Origin: RHKX01 sp963823565
Lineage (GTDB): Bacteria; Actinomycetota; Thermoleophilia; Solirubrobacterales; 70-9
Direction of reading: 5' to 3'
DNA length: 64,000 nucleotides
Assembly: GCA_963823565.1 (NCBI GenBank)
Contig: CAWGLR010000001.1
Span: 1,116,001 to 1,180,000 of the forward strand
The translations under genes were made by a program, and so were the position numbers. The notes under the pieces are model-generated. The model saw only the letters and a program-made list of their open reading frames with translations, was not told the origin of the DNA and searched no databases. Below, piece after piece: positions 32,651-41,511 of this stretch. Numbering within the stretch: the stretch's first letter is position 1; every line of letters begins with the position of its first letter.

Positions 32651-33852
32651 GCAAGACCTACGTGATCGGCGTCGGGATGACGAAGTTCGACAAGCCCGGG
32701 ACCAAGGAGGGCGACTACCCCGACTGGGCCAAGGAGGCCGGCGAGAAGGCGCTCGCCGACGCCGGCATCCCCTACGAGGACGTCGAGCAGGCCTACGCCG
32801 GCTACTGCTACGGCGACTCGACCTACGGCCAGCGGGCGATCTACCAGCTCGGCCTCACCGGGATCCCGGTCGTCAACGTCAACAACAACTGCTCGACGGG
32901 CTCCTCCGCCCTCTACCTCGCCCGCCAGGCGGTCAAGGGCGGCCTCGTCGACTGCGCGCTCGCGGTCGGCTTCGAGAAGATGGAGAAGGGCTCGCTCGGG
33001 ATGAAGTACACCGATCGCACCCCGGCGCTCGACAAGCACATGGGCCGCATGTTCGAGGTCCGCGACCCGGAGGAGTCGCCGTTCGCGCCGCAGATGTTCG
33101 GCAACGCCGGCCGCGACCACATGGAGAAGTACGGCTCCAAGCCCGAGCACTACGCGTGGATCGGGTGGAAGAACCACAAGCACTCGGTCAACAACCCCTA
33201 CGCGCAGTTCCAGGACGAGTACACGCTCGACGAGATCAAGGAGGCGCGGATGATCCACGAGCCGCTGACGAAGCTCCAGTGCTCGCCGACCTCCGACGGC
33301 GCCGCATGCGTGATCGTGGCGTCCGAGAAGTACGTGGACGAGCACGACCTCTGGGAGGAGGCGGTCGAGATCGCCGGCCAGTCGATGGTGACGGACATGA
33401 GCTCGACGTTCGACGAGAACGCCGACTGCATGACGATCGTCGGCTCCGACATGTCGAAGGAGGCCGCGCGGCAGGCCTACGAGGAGGCGGGGATCTCGGC
33501 CGACGATGTCGACGTCTGCGAGCTCCACGACTGCTTCAGCGCGAACGAGCTGATCACCTACGAGGCGCTCGGCTTCGCCGAGGAGGGCGAGGGTCACCTG
33601 CTGGTCGAGCGCGAGGCGACGACCTACGGCGGCGACGGCCCCGTGGTCAACCCCTCGGGCGGCCTGATCTCGAAGGGCCACCCGCTCGGCGCGACCGGCC
33701 TCGCCCAGTGCAGCGAGCTGACGTGGCAGCTGCGCGGCCAGGCGGACAAGCGCCAGGTCGACGGCGCCGAGGTCGCCCTCCAGCACAACATCGGGCTCGG
33801 CGGCGCGGCGGTCGTGTCCGTCTACCGACCCGCAACCAAGGCCACGAGCTAG
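32647..33852 (+). CDS. Thiolase / lipid-transfer (SCP-x-like) thiolase family protein
   Basis: This 401-residue thiolase-fold protein has the nucleophilic Cys in NVNNNCSTGSSALYLARQ near residue 85 and the late ELHDCFSANELITYEALGF and GGLISKGHPLGATGLAQ blocks with the conserved histidines. This pattern marks the SCP-x thiolase-like branch, which cleaves or condenses acyl-CoAs, often with branched or steroid side chains. It has no fused SCP2 domain. It follows the TetR gene with ATGA overlap and precedes the acyl-CoA dehydrogenase gene. Confidence 0.9.
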   Translation: MSKTYVIGVGMTKFDKPGTKEGDYPDWAKEAGEKALADAGIPYEDVEQAYAGYCYGDSTYGQRAIYQLGLTGIPVVNVNNNCSTGSSALYLARQAVKGGLVDCALAVGFEKMEKGSLGMKYTDRTPALDKHMGRMFEVRDPEESPFAPQMFGNAGRDHMEKYGSKPEHYAWIGWKNHKHSVNNPYAQFQDEYTLDEIKEARMIHEPLTKLQCSPTSDGAACVIVASEKYVDEHDLWEEAVEIAGQSMVTDMSSTFDENADCMTIVGSDMSKEAARQAYEEAGISADDVDVCELHDCFSANELITYEALGFAEEGEGHLLVEREATTYGGDGPVVNPSGGLISKGHPLGATGLAQCSELTWQLRGQADKRQVDGAEVALQHNIGLGGAAVVSVYRPATKATS

Positions 33853-33860
33853 TACACCCC

Positions 33861-33935
33861 GCACCGGTCCTGCCCCGAACGCGTGGCGGGAGCCGGCCGA
33901 ACCGGACGCGAAGCGGAGGATTCGGCCGGAGTTAT
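33861..33935 (+). repeat. Single copy of the 75-bp dispersed element
   Basis: This intergenic copy matches the unit of the array at 45472-45847: CCGGTCCTGCC at the left, GGCCGAACCGGACGCG in the middle and AGCGGAGGATTCGGCC at the right. GGCCGAA and TTCGGCC (33895-33927) can pair. It ends just before the acyl-CoA dehydrogenase ribosome site (AAGGAG). Confidence 0.8.
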
Positions 33936-33947
33936 CTAAGGAGCGCC

Positions 33948-35111
33948 ATGAGCACCATCACCGCCACATCGACATCAGGCCTGACCGACGAGCAGATCGA
34001 CTTCCGCCAGGCGATCCGGGACTTCGCCCAGCGCGAGGTCGGGACCGCCGAGCAGCGGGAGAAGCTGACCGACGGCTACCTCGAGCTGCACAACCAGGAG
34101 ATCTACGAGAAGCTCGCCGAGCTCGGCTGGCTCGGCGTCTCGATCGACGAGCGCTACGGCGGCGCCGGCCAGGGGATGGTCGACGCCTGCATCTTCCTCG
34201 AGGAGACGATGCGCGGGCTGATCCCGATCGCCGGCTACGGCGTCTCGCTGATCGTCGCCGGCGCCTACGAGCGCTTCGGCACCGAGGAGCAGAAGGAGGA
34301 GATGCTCGGCGGGATCTGCCGCGGGCGGGTCGAGGCCATCGCGATGTCCGAGCCCGAGGCGGGATCCGACGTCGGCAACCTCAAGTGCAAGGTCGAGCGG
34401 CAGAACGGCGGCTACGTGCTGAACGGCCAGAAGACCTGGATCAGCGCCGCCCACATCGCCGACCACGTCCTGGTGATCGGTCGCTCCGACAGCTCGGGCT
34501 CCAAGCACGAGGGCCTGACGATGATCTCCGTCCCCACCGACGCCGAGGGCATCGAGATCAACGGGATCCAGACGATGGGCGGCAAGGAGGTCAACGACGT
34601 CTTCCTCACCGATTGCCACGTCGACGCCTCCCGCATGCTCGGCACCGAAGGCGGCGGCTGGATGCAGCTGATGGCCGGCCTCAACGTCGAGCGGCTGATC
34701 CTCGCTGCGTCGGCGCTGGGGATCGCCCAGCGCGCGTTCGACGACGCTCTCGATTACGTCAAGGAGCGCAAGCAGTTCGGCCGCCCGATCGGCTCCTTCC
34801 AGACGATCAAGCACCGCATCGCCGATCTCGCCACCGAGCTCGAGTGCACGCGCCTGCTCGTCTACGACGTCGCCCGCAAGGTCGACGCCGACCCGAACCA
34901 GATGCTCCCGCGCGAGGCCTCGATGGCGAAGCTGAAGGCGACCGAGCTCGCCAAGCGCTGCTCGCTGGAGGGCATGCAGATGATGGGCGGCTACGGCTAC
35001 GCGTCGGAGTACGACATGGAGCGCCACGTCCGCGCCAGCCTGGTGATGTCGATCTACGGCGGCACGAACGAGATCCAGCGCGAGATCGTCTCGAAGACCT
35101 ACGGGTTGTAG
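33948..35111 (+). CDS. Acyl-CoA dehydrogenase
   Basis: This 387-residue flavoprotein oxidises acyl-CoA to enoyl-CoA. It has LGWLGVSIDERYGGAGQG, the FAD/substrate region AIAMSEPEAGSDVGNL, NGQKTWISAAHIADH, ERKQFGRPIGSFQTIKH, QMMGGYGYASEYDMERH and the C-terminal SIYGGTNEIQREIV. The usual catalytic Glu site lies in this last part (YGGTNEIQ; Glu in the ECTR/YGG context needs alignment). It is separated from the thiolase by the 75-bp element, so co-transcription may be attenuated. The ATG at 33948 has an AAGGAG ribosome site. Confidence 0.93.
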   Translation: MSTITATSTSGLTDEQIDFRQAIRDFAQREVGTAEQREKLTDGYLELHNQEIYEKLAELGWLGVSIDERYGGAGQGMVDACIFLEETMRGLIPIAGYGVSLIVAGAYERFGTEEQKEEMLGGICRGRVEAIAMSEPEAGSDVGNLKCKVERQNGGYVLNGQKTWISAAHIADHVLVIGRSDSSGSKHEGLTMISVPTDAEGIEINGIQTMGGKEVNDVFLTDCHVDASRMLGTEGGGWMQLMAGLNVERLILAASALGIAQRAFDDALDYVKERKQFGRPIGSFQTIKHRIADLATELECTRLLVYDVARKVDADPNQMLPREASMAKLKATELAKRCSLEGMQMMGGYGYASEYDMERHVRASLVMSIYGGTNEIQREIVSKTYGL

Positions 35112-35141
35112 GAGAGCGGCGGCGGGTAGGAATCCGGGCCG

Positions 35142-36425
35142 ATGGCGGACGCAGGGCACAGCCGGCCGCCCGGGTTCCTCCGGGCGACGCTGAAGGAGGG
35201 GGTGCGGCTGGCGCGGATCCGGCCGGTCGCGCCGCCGGCGCTGCTGTTCCGCGTCGCGCGATGGTGGACGCGCACCGTCCTGCGCGAGTCCTCCCCCCAC
35301 TTCGCCGTCGGCGCGCTGATCGCGGCGGCGGCGCTGCTGGCGCTGGGGGCCGAGCGCACGACGCTCGGCCTCGTCGCGCTCGGGCTGCTGGCGCTGGTCC
35401 TGCTCTGGGAGGCCCGTGCGGCCTGGGTGGCGCACCGCAGCACGGTCCTGATCGAGGAGGCGCTCGAGGACATCGAGCACGATCCCGACGAGGCCGCGCG
35501 GGTCCCCCGCTCCCACCTGCTGGTGCCGCCGCTGGCGTTCGTCACCCGCGGCGTCGACCGCACCCGCGGCGTCCGCTTCGCCGAGGTCGACGGGGTGCGC
35601 CTGCGCCTCGACGTCTACCGGCCCGCCGGCGACGACCCGCACGACGACCTGATCCAGCCGGCCGTGATCCAAGTCCACGGTGGCGGCTGGCTCGCCGGCT
35701 CCCGCTACGAGCAGGGCATCCCGCTGCTCAACCACCTCGCGAACATCGGCTGGGTCGGGTTCAACGTCGACTACCGGCTGAGCCCGCAGGCCACCTGGCC
35801 CGACCACATCGCCGACGTCAAGCGGGCGATCGCGTGGGTGCGAGCGAACGCCGGGGAGCTGGGCATCGACCCGGAGATGATCTGCATCACCGGCGGCTCG
35901 GCCGGCGGCCACCTGACCGCGCTCGCCGCGCTGACCGCGAACGACCCCGAGTTCCAGCCGGGCTTCGAGGACGCCGACACGACGGTCGCCGCGGCCGTCC
36001 CCTTCTACGGCGTCTACGACCTCACGAACCTCGGCGGCCACTACTACCCGGAGCTGCGCGAGTGGGTCTTCGAGAAGGTCGTCTTCAAGCGCCCGCTCGA
36101 GCAGGCGAAGGAGGTCTACCACCGCGCCTCGCCGATGTTCCGGATCCACGAGGACGCACCGCCCTTCCTCGTCATCCACGGCGAGCACGACACCCTCGTG
36201 CCCGTCGGCGACGCCCGCGACTTCGTCGCCCGACTGCGGGAGGTCTCGCGCGAGCCCGTCCGCTACGTCGAGCTGCCGGAGGCGGAGCACGCCTTCGACC
36301 TCTGGCCCTCGGAGCGAACCGCGCGCATCTCCGAGGGCATCGGGCGGTTCCTGACGGCGGTCGCGCGCTCGCGCGGCAAGGGCCCGACCGAGGGAGCCCC
36401 CGCGCTCACGTCCGGCGCCGGTTGA
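35142..36425 (+). CDS. Alpha/beta hydrolase (esterase/lipase) with N-terminal membrane segments
   Basis: This 427-residue protein has two adjacent hydrophobic segments near residues 55-90 (HFAVGALIAAAALLALG and LGLVALGLLALVLLW) and a hydrolase domain from about 145. The oxyanion motif is VIQVHGGGWLAGSRYE, the nucleophile elbow ITGGSAGGHLTALAA, the acid is in VIHGEHDTLVP and the His in ELPEAEHAFDLWPS, so a full Ser-Asp-His triad is present. HGGGW places it near the hormone-sensitive-lipase-like carboxylesterases. It is probably anchored in the membrane and acts on lipid esters, fitting the beta-oxidation genes upstream. Confidence 0.87.
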   Translation: MADAGHSRPPGFLRATLKEGVRLARIRPVAPPALLFRVARWWTRTVLRESSPHFAVGALIAAAALLALGAERTTLGLVALGLLALVLLWEARAAWVAHRSTVLIEEALEDIEHDPDEAARVPRSHLLVPPLAFVTRGVDRTRGVRFAEVDGVRLRLDVYRPAGDDPHDDLIQPAVIQVHGGGWLAGSRYEQGIPLLNHLANIGWVGFNVDYRLSPQATWPDHIADVKRAIAWVRANAGELGIDPEMICITGGSAGGHLTALAALTANDPEFQPGFEDADTTVAAAVPFYGVYDLTNLGGHYYPELREWVFEKVVFKRPLEQAKEVYHRASPMFRIHEDAPPFLVIHGEHDTLVPVGDARDFVARLREVSREPVRYVELPEAEHAFDLWPSERTARISEGIGRFLTAVARSRGKGPTEGAPALTSGAG

Positions 36426-36500
36426 CACGACTCCGGCCGCTGGTGAGGATGCGCCGCTGCCGCCGATCGGCGGCTCCCCATCCTTGAAGGAGCTCGCAAC

Positions 36501-36890
36501 GTGACCCACTCGAACCTCCGGCGCACCGCCGCCTCCATCGCCCTCGGCGGCGCCGTCGCCGTCGCCGCCATCGTCCCCGCCTCAGCCCAGGACATGCCGA
36601 TCGAGACCAAGCTCAAGCTGCGCAACTCGGCGCCGGCGTTCCACGGCAAGGTCAAGGCCTCGAGCGACGTCTGCGTGACCGGTCGCAAGGTCCGCCTGTT
36701 CAAGGTCAAGAAGGGCGAGGACAAGCTCCTCGGCAAGGACCGCGCCGACGCCAAGGGCGGCTGGAAGATCCTCAAGACCCCGAAGTCCGGCGTCTACTAC
36801 GCCAAGGTCAAGGAGATCGCGGCCGGCGGCGAGGAGTCGCCCGCGGTGCTCTGCCTGAAGGCGAAGTCGAACAAGGTTGCGATCGACTAG
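36501..36890 (+). CDS. Hypothetical secreted protein
   Basis: This 129-residue protein has a GTG start and a signal peptide (TAASIALGGAVAVAAIVPASAQ). The mature part of about 100 residues is Lys-rich and predicted as beta strands (KLKLRNSAPAFHGKVKAS, VRLFKVKKGEDKLLG, SGVYYAKVKEI), with two cysteines (DVCVTG and VLCLKA) likely to form a disulfide. This resembles small Ig-like or transthyretin-like wall proteins. Function unknown. Confidence 0.65.
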   Translation: MTHSNLRRTAASIALGGAVAVAAIVPASAQDMPIETKLKLRNSAPAFHGKVKASSDVCVTGRKVRLFKVKKGEDKLLGKDRADAKGGWKILKTPKSGVYYAKVKEIAAGGEESPAVLCLKAKSNKVAID

Positions 36891-36956
36891 CGAGGACTCC
36901 GCCCCGCCCCGGTTTCGGGCCCCGGAGTGGTCTGCGAGAACCCAGCTCGGGCTTCA

Positions 36957-36973
36957 CCGGACACACTGTCCGG
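36957..36973. promoter_or_regulatory. Perfect palindromic operator before a TetR gene
   Basis: CCGGACACACTGTCCGG is an exact inverted repeat, CCGGACA/TGTCCGG, around CAC. It ends 8 bp before a TAGGAT -10 hexamer, so the bound regulator would cover the -35 region. Confidence 0.65.
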
Positions 36974-36981
36974 ACGCGGTG

Positions 36982-36987
36982 TAGGAT
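36982..36987 (+). promoter_or_regulatory. -10 element (TAGGAT) of the TetR-P450 operon
   Basis: TAGGAT is followed by 7 nt and the GTG at 36995. Confidence 0.5.
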
Positions 36988-36994
36988 CGGCTCC

Positions 36995-37618
36995 GTGCCG
37001 TCCGTCACCCGTCGCAGCGGAGAGCCCTCGCGGCGCGTCGCGGCGCCGACGCGGCTGATCGAGGCGACCGAGCGGCTGCTCGCCTCCGGGACGCCGTACA
37101 TCGCGCTCAGCGTCGAGCAGCTCTGCTCGGAGGCGGGCGTTGCCCGCTCGACGTTCTACGTCCACTTCCGCGACAAGGGCGAGCTCGTGACGCGGGTCGC
37201 CGAGCGGATGCTCGACCAGCTCAGCGCGGCCGCCGAGGCGTGGTGGGTTCCCGGGGCGAGCCGGGATCAGCTGCTCGCGGCGACGCGGCGGCTCGTCGGC
37301 GTCTACGCCCGCCATCGCGCCGTGCTCGCGGCGCTGGCGGAGACCGCCGCCTACGACGCCGAGCTGCGCGGGGTCCAGGAGGGTCTCGTGGATCGTCATG
37401 CGAGACCGCTGGCCGAGTTGATCGAGGCTGGCCGGCGCGACGGCAGCGTGCGCGACGTCCACACCCGCGAGACGGTGGTGGCGCTGGTCGGGATGACGCA
37501 GGTCGCCTGCGAGCGGCTCGCGCGCGACGACGACGAGGCGCTCGACCGGCTCGCCGAGACGCTCACGGCGATCGCCTGGCACACGCTCTATCCCGACCCG
37601 CGCGAGGGCTCGCCGTGA
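36995..37618 (+). CDS. TetR family transcriptional regulator
   Basis: This 207-residue regulator has a helix-turn-helix in ATERLLASGTPYIALSVEQL and EAGVARSTFYVHFRDKGELV, as in TetR proteins, and a helical ligand-binding part. GTG start. The stop overlaps the P450 start (GTGA). It is likely to repress itself and the P450 through the palindrome at 36957-36973, released by a ligand that may be the P450 substrate. Confidence 0.88.
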   Translation: MPSVTRRSGEPSRRVAAPTRLIEATERLLASGTPYIALSVEQLCSEAGVARSTFYVHFRDKGELVTRVAERMLDQLSAAAEAWWVPGASRDQLLAATRRLVGVYARHRAVLAALAETAAYDAELRGVQEGLVDRHARPLAELIEAGRRDGSVRDVHTRETVVALVGMTQVACERLARDDDEALDRLAETLTAIAWHTLYPDPREGSP

Positions 37619-39042
37619 GCGGGGCCTCGCGGATCGGCTCGCCGGGGCCGCGGCCGCCCTTCCCGGGACCGCAGGCGGTCGCCGGGGACCTGCGGCTGGA
37701 GCGGCGAGCCGGGCGCCGGGCGCCCTACCCGCGCGGCGAGAACCGGGTCAGCCTGCGCAACACCTGGCGCTTCCGCCACGACCCGCTGCAACTGCTGATC
37801 GAGGCCTACCAGCGCCACGGCCCGGTCTTCGGGATGCGGATCATGTTCGGGCTCAACGTCTTCATGATCGGCCCGGAGGCGAACCACTTCGTGCTCGTCT
37901 CGGGCCGCGAGCACTTCACCTGGCGAGACGGCCGCATGGGCGACCTGCTGACGCTCATCGGCGACGGCCTGCTCACCACCGACGGCGACTACCACGACGC
38001 GTCGCGGGCGATCATGATGCCCGCCTTCCACCGCGAGCGGGTCGCGCTGGCGGCGGCGGCGATGGCCGAGGAGGCCGGGTCCGCGAGCGACGGGCTCGAG
38101 GGCGGCGCGGGCACCGACATCTACCACTGGACGCGCGACCTGGCGATGCGGATCGCGATGCGGGCGCTGTTCGGCTTCGACCCCGACTCCGGCCGCTCGC
38201 ACGAGATCGCCTCGCGGTTCGAGAGCGGGCTCAGCTTCCACGGCCGCGAGTTTCCGATGCAGCTCCTCGTCGGTCCCGGGAGCCCGTACGAGCGGCTCAA
38301 GCGCGACCGCGCCGCGCTCGAGCGGCTCGTCGGCGCCGAGGTCCGCAAGCGCCGTGAGCGCGGTGAGGACGACGGCGACATGCTCGGCTCGCTGCTCGCC
38401 GCGACCGACGGGGAGGGCCGGGCGCTCACCGACCGCCAGGTGCTCGACCACGTGCTGACGCTGCTCTTCGCCGGTCACGACACGACCACCTCGACGCTGA
38501 CGTTCCTCGTCTACGAGCTCGCGCGCTCGCCGGAGTGGACGACTCGGCTGGCGGCGGAGCGCGACGAGGTGTGCGGCGACCGCGAGCCGACCGCCGAGGA
38601 GCTGTTCGGCGGCCTGCCGCTCCTGACCCGCGCGATCGACGAGACCCTGCGGCTCTACCCGCCCGCGTGGATCGGCCCGCGCCGGGTCGTCAGCGACTTC
38701 GAGTTCGCGGGTGAGCTCGTCCCAGCCGGGCTTCCGATCATGTACAGCTCGTGGGTGAGCCACCGCCTGCCGGAGGTCTTCGAGGATCCCGACCGCTTCG
38801 ACCCCGACCGCTTCGAACCGGAGCGGCGGGCGCGCTGGCCGCGCGGCGCCTACGTCCCGTTCGGGATGGGGCCGCGGGTCTGCATCGGCAAGCGCTTCGG
38901 CTACACCGAGGTCCACGCTATCGCCGCCGCCCTGCTGCGCCGGTTCCGCTTCGAGCTGCCGCCCGGGCACCGGCTGCGCATCCACCAGGCGCCGACGCTC
39001 TCGCCCCAGGGCGGCCTGCCGGTTCGGCTGCTGCCGCGCTGA
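37615..39042 (+). CDS. Cytochrome P450
   Basis: This 475-residue haem monooxygenase has an I-helix oxygen-activation motif LLFAGHDTTTSTLTFL near residue 285, the K-helix ExxR in DETLRLYPPAW, and the haem-thiolate loop PFGMGPRVCIGKRF near residue 425, with Cys as the iron ligand. The pattern is closest to class E (CYP4/CYP102-like) P450s; no reductase domain is fused. A redox partner is not in this window. GTG start at 37615 overlaps the TetR stop. Confidence 0.93.
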   Translation: MSGASRIGSPGPRPPFPGPQAVAGDLRLERRAGRRAPYPRGENRVSLRNTWRFRHDPLQLLIEAYQRHGPVFGMRIMFGLNVFMIGPEANHFVLVSGREHFTWRDGRMGDLLTLIGDGLLTTDGDYHDASRAIMMPAFHRERVALAAAAMAEEAGSASDGLEGGAGTDIYHWTRDLAMRIAMRALFGFDPDSGRSHEIASRFESGLSFHGREFPMQLLVGPGSPYERLKRDRAALERLVGAEVRKRRERGEDDGDMLGSLLAATDGEGRALTDRQVLDHVLTLLFAGHDTTTSTLTFLVYELARSPEWTTRLAAERDEVCGDREPTAEELFGGLPLLTRAIDETLRLYPPAWIGPRRVVSDFEFAGELVPAGLPIMYSSWVSHRLPEVFEDPDRFDPDRFEPERRARWPRGAYVPFGMGPRVCIGKRFGYTEVHAIAAALLRRFRFELPPGHRLRIHQAPTLSPQGGLPVRLLPR

Positions 39043-39071
39043 GCGCGCCGCCGCCGCGAGCGAGACCCGCC

Positions 39072-39077
39072 TAGGAT
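39072..39077 (+). promoter_or_regulatory. -10 element (TAGGAT) of the GNAT gene at 39084
   Basis: TAGGAT is followed by 6 nt and GTG. Confidence 0.5.
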
Positions 39078-39083
39078 CGCCGC

Positions 39084-39563
39084 GTGGACGACCGCGAGGT
39101 CGAGATCCGGCGCTCGGACCCGGAATCGCCCGAGGCGGTGCGCTGCATCCGCGCGTACTTCGACGAGCTCGACCGGCGCTCCGACCACGGCTTCGACCCC
39201 GGCGATGGGATCTCCGCGGCGCCCGACGAGCTGCGGCCGCCACGCGGGGAGCTGCTGCTGGCCCAAGTGGACGGCGAGGTCGTCGCCTGCGGCGCGGTCA
39301 AGCACCATCCAGGCGAGCCGTCGGAGATCAAGCGCATGTGGGTGGCGCCGCAGGCACGCGGGCGCGGCGTCGCGCGGCAGATGCTCGCCGAGCTCGAGCG
39401 GCTCATCGCCGAGAGCGGGGCGGGGGTCGCCCGCCTCGAGACGAACCGCGCCCTCGTCGAGGCGATCGCGATGTACCGCTCGGCCGGGTACGTGGAGGTC
39501 CCGCCGTTCAACGACGAGCCCTTCGCCCACCACTGGTTCGAGAAACGCTTGCCGCCGGAGTAG
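39084..39563 (+). CDS. GNAT family N-acetyltransferase
   Basis: This 159-residue acetyltransferase has the acetyl-CoA loop MWVAPQARGRGVARQML (R/Q-x-x-G-x-G/A) near residue 88, ACGAVKHHPGEPSEIKR before it, and ETNRALVEAIAMYRSAGY, EVPPFNDEPFAHHWFEK at the end. The last motif is common in small GNATs acting on small molecules. Substrate unknown. GTG start with leaderless promoter. Confidence 0.88.
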   Translation: MDDREVEIRRSDPESPEAVRCIRAYFDELDRRSDHGFDPGDGISAAPDELRPPRGELLLAQVDGEVVACGAVKHHPGEPSEIKRMWVAPQARGRGVARQMLAELERLIAESGAGVARLETNRALVEAIAMYRSAGYVEVPPFNDEPFAHHWFEKRLPPE

Positions 39564-39603
39564 CGCGAGCGTAGGCTCGCCGGTGAAGCGAGAGGAGACT
39601 GCG

Positions 39604-40413
39604 ATGAGCGTGAACGAGGAGCTGAAGGAACGGCAGAAGAAGGCCTGGGACGCGGGCGACTTCGGGAAGATCGCCGAGCGGATCGCGGCCCAGTCGTCGG
39701 CCGTGCTCGACGCGACCGGGGTCGGCGAAGGAACGAAGCTGCTCGACGTCGCCTGCGGCACCGGCAACGCCCTGATCCCGGCGGCCGAGCACGGGGCCGT
39801 CGCCACCGGACTCGACATCACGCCGAAGCTCCTCGAGGCCGCGCGGGAGCGTGCCCGGGCGGCCGGAGTCGAGGTCGAGCTCGTCGAGGGTGACGCCGAG
39901 CAGCTGCCGTTCGAGGACGGCGCCTTCGACGTGGTCGTGTCGGTGTTCGGAGCGATGTTCGCGCCCGATCACGAGCGCGCGGCGGCCGAGCTGCTGCGCG
40001 TCTGCCGCCCCGGGGGGAAGGTCGGCGTCTGCGCGTGGACGCCGCAGGGGATGATCGGCCGGATGTTCATGACCGTCGCCTCGCACATGCCCCCGCCCCC
40101 CGAGGGGTTCAAGCCGCCGGCCCTGTGGGGCATGGAGGACCACATGCGCGACCTGTTCTCCGCCGCCGGCGATGTGCGCTTCGAGCTGGAGACGATGACG
40201 ATGGAGGGCGAGTCGATCGAGGCTTGGATGGCGACCGACGAGCGCTACCTCGGCCCGATCGTGACGGCGAAGGCCGCGCTCGAGCCGGAGGGGAAATGGG
40301 AGGCGCTCCGCGGTGACCTCGTCTCGCTCTACGCGGACGTCAACGAGGCCCGCGACGGCTCGTTCCGGGCGCAGGCCGAGTTCCTGATGACGGTCGTCGA
40401 CCGCCGCACCTGA
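39604..40413 (+). CDS. Class I SAM-dependent methyltransferase
   Basis: This 269-residue protein has the SAM motif I LLDVACGTGNALIPAAEHG near residue 46, GLDITPKLLEAARERA (motif II acid), EGDAEQLPFEDGAFDVVVS and LLRVCRPGGKVGVCAW. This is the UbiE/Methyltransf_11-like pattern, so the target is a small molecule or lipid. It has a GAGAGGAG ribosome site 8 nt before the ATG, unlike the leaderless genes around it. Confidence 0.88.
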   Translation: MSVNEELKERQKKAWDAGDFGKIAERIAAQSSAVLDATGVGEGTKLLDVACGTGNALIPAAEHGAVATGLDITPKLLEAARERARAAGVEVELVEGDAEQLPFEDGAFDVVVSVFGAMFAPDHERAAAELLRVCRPGGKVGVCAWTPQGMIGRMFMTVASHMPPPPEGFKPPALWGMEDHMRDLFSAAGDVRFELETMTMEGESIEAWMATDERYLGPIVTAKAALEPEGKWEALRGDLVSLYADVNEARDGSFRAQAEFLMTVVDRRT

Positions 40414-40453
40414 GCGCCGAGGCGCAGGGGCGGAAGCGGAGGCCGGCGCTCGC

Positions 40454-40459
40454 TAACGT
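40454..40459 (+). promoter_or_regulatory. -10 element (TAACGT) of lipA
   Basis: TAACGT is followed by 7 nt and the GTG at 40467. Confidence 0.4.
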
Positions 40460-40466
40460 AGGCGGG

Positions 40467-41462
40467 GTGAGCACACCCCCACCCGTCGCGGCGCCCGACG
40501 AGGCGCCCACGGAGCGCGAGCACAAGACGCGGTCGCGGGCTCGGCCCGGCGGGATCGCGATCGAGAAGGTTCAGGGCCTGCCGTTCCGCGGGCAGCGAAA
40601 GCCACCCTGGCTGAAGGTGCCGGCTCCCGGGGGGCCGAAGTTCCGCGAGCTGAAGCGGCAGATCGACGGCGAGCGGCTGCACACGGTCTGCGAGGAGGCC
40701 AACTGCCCGAACGTCGGCGAGTGCTGGGAGCGCGGCACCGCGACCTTCATGATCCTCGGCGACACCTGCACGCGGCGCTGCGGGTTCTGCAACGTCAACA
40801 CGGGCAAGCCGACCTGGAACGACCCGCTCGAGCCGGCGCGCGTCGCCCGATCGGTCGCGCAGATGGGGCTGAAGCACGCGGTCATCACCTCGGTCGACCG
40901 CGACGACCTCCCCGACTACGGCGCAAGCGCCTTCGTCGGCGTCATCCGCTCGATCCGCATGCAGGCACCCGGCTGCAAGGTCGAGGTGCTGACCCCGGAC
41001 TTCCGCGGCCAGGAGATGCCGCTGGCGAAGGTGATCGCTGAGCGCCCCGACGTCTTCAACCACAACGTCGAGGTGGTCCCGCGCCTCTACCCGATGGCCC
41101 GCCGCGGATCGAAGTTCCTGCGCTCGGCCAGGGTGCTGCGAATGGCGAAGGAGATGGGCGGGCCCGAGGTGATCACCAAGAGCGGGCTGATGGTCGGGCT
41201 CGGCGAGAGCCATGAAGAAATGGTGGAGGCGTTCGGCATCCTCCGCGAGCACCGGGTGCAGGTGCTGACGGTCGGGCAGTACCTGCGGCCGACCGAGCGC
41301 CACCTCCCCGTCGTCCGCTACTGGGAGCCGGAGGAGTTCGACGCGCTGGCCGCCGAGGCGAGGAGGATCGGCTTCGAGTCGGTCGCCGCCGGTCCGCTCG
41401 TGCGCTCCAGCTACCACGCCGACGAGAGCGCCCGCGAGGCGCTCGCCGCTCGCGCCGCCTAG
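40467..41462 (+). CDS. lipA: Lipoyl synthase
   Basis: This 331-residue radical-SAM enzyme inserts two sulfurs into octanoyl-lipoyl domains. The auxiliary cluster ligands are in CEEANCPNVGECW (near residue 75) and the radical-SAM cluster in GDTCTRRCGFCNVNTG (near residue 105, CxxxCxxC). Later motifs are NHNVEVVPRLYP, GLMVGLGESHEEM, QYLRPTERHLPV and the C-terminal RSSYHADE with the conserved RSSY cluster Ser. GTG start. It supplies lipoate for both E2 proteins in this window but lies about 26 kb from lipB. Confidence 0.96.
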   Translation: MSTPPPVAAPDEAPTEREHKTRSRARPGGIAIEKVQGLPFRGQRKPPWLKVPAPGGPKFRELKRQIDGERLHTVCEEANCPNVGECWERGTATFMILGDTCTRRCGFCNVNTGKPTWNDPLEPARVARSVAQMGLKHAVITSVDRDDLPDYGASAFVGVIRSIRMQAPGCKVEVLTPDFRGQEMPLAKVIAERPDVFNHNVEVVPRLYPMARRGSKFLRSARVLRMAKEMGGPEVITKSGLMVGLGESHEEMVEAFGILREHRVQVLTVGQYLRPTERHLPVVRYWEPEEFDALAAEARRIGFESVAAGPLVRSSYHADESAREALAARAA

Positions 41463-41497
41463 CGGTCCCCGTCGCTCCCGGCGCCGCCGGCTGCCTC

Positions 41498-41503
41498 TAC
41501 GCT
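41498..41503 (+). promoter_or_regulatory. -10 element (TACGCT) of the rhomboid-like gene
   Basis: TACGCT is followed by 8 nt and the GTG at 41512. Confidence 0.4.
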
Positions 41504-41511
41504 GGCGGCGC

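Noticed and set aside
36895..36929. Terminator after the secreted protein gene at 36501
   Set aside because: ACTCC/GGAGT arms with a C-rich interior pair only partly and have no T-run; too weak to list.
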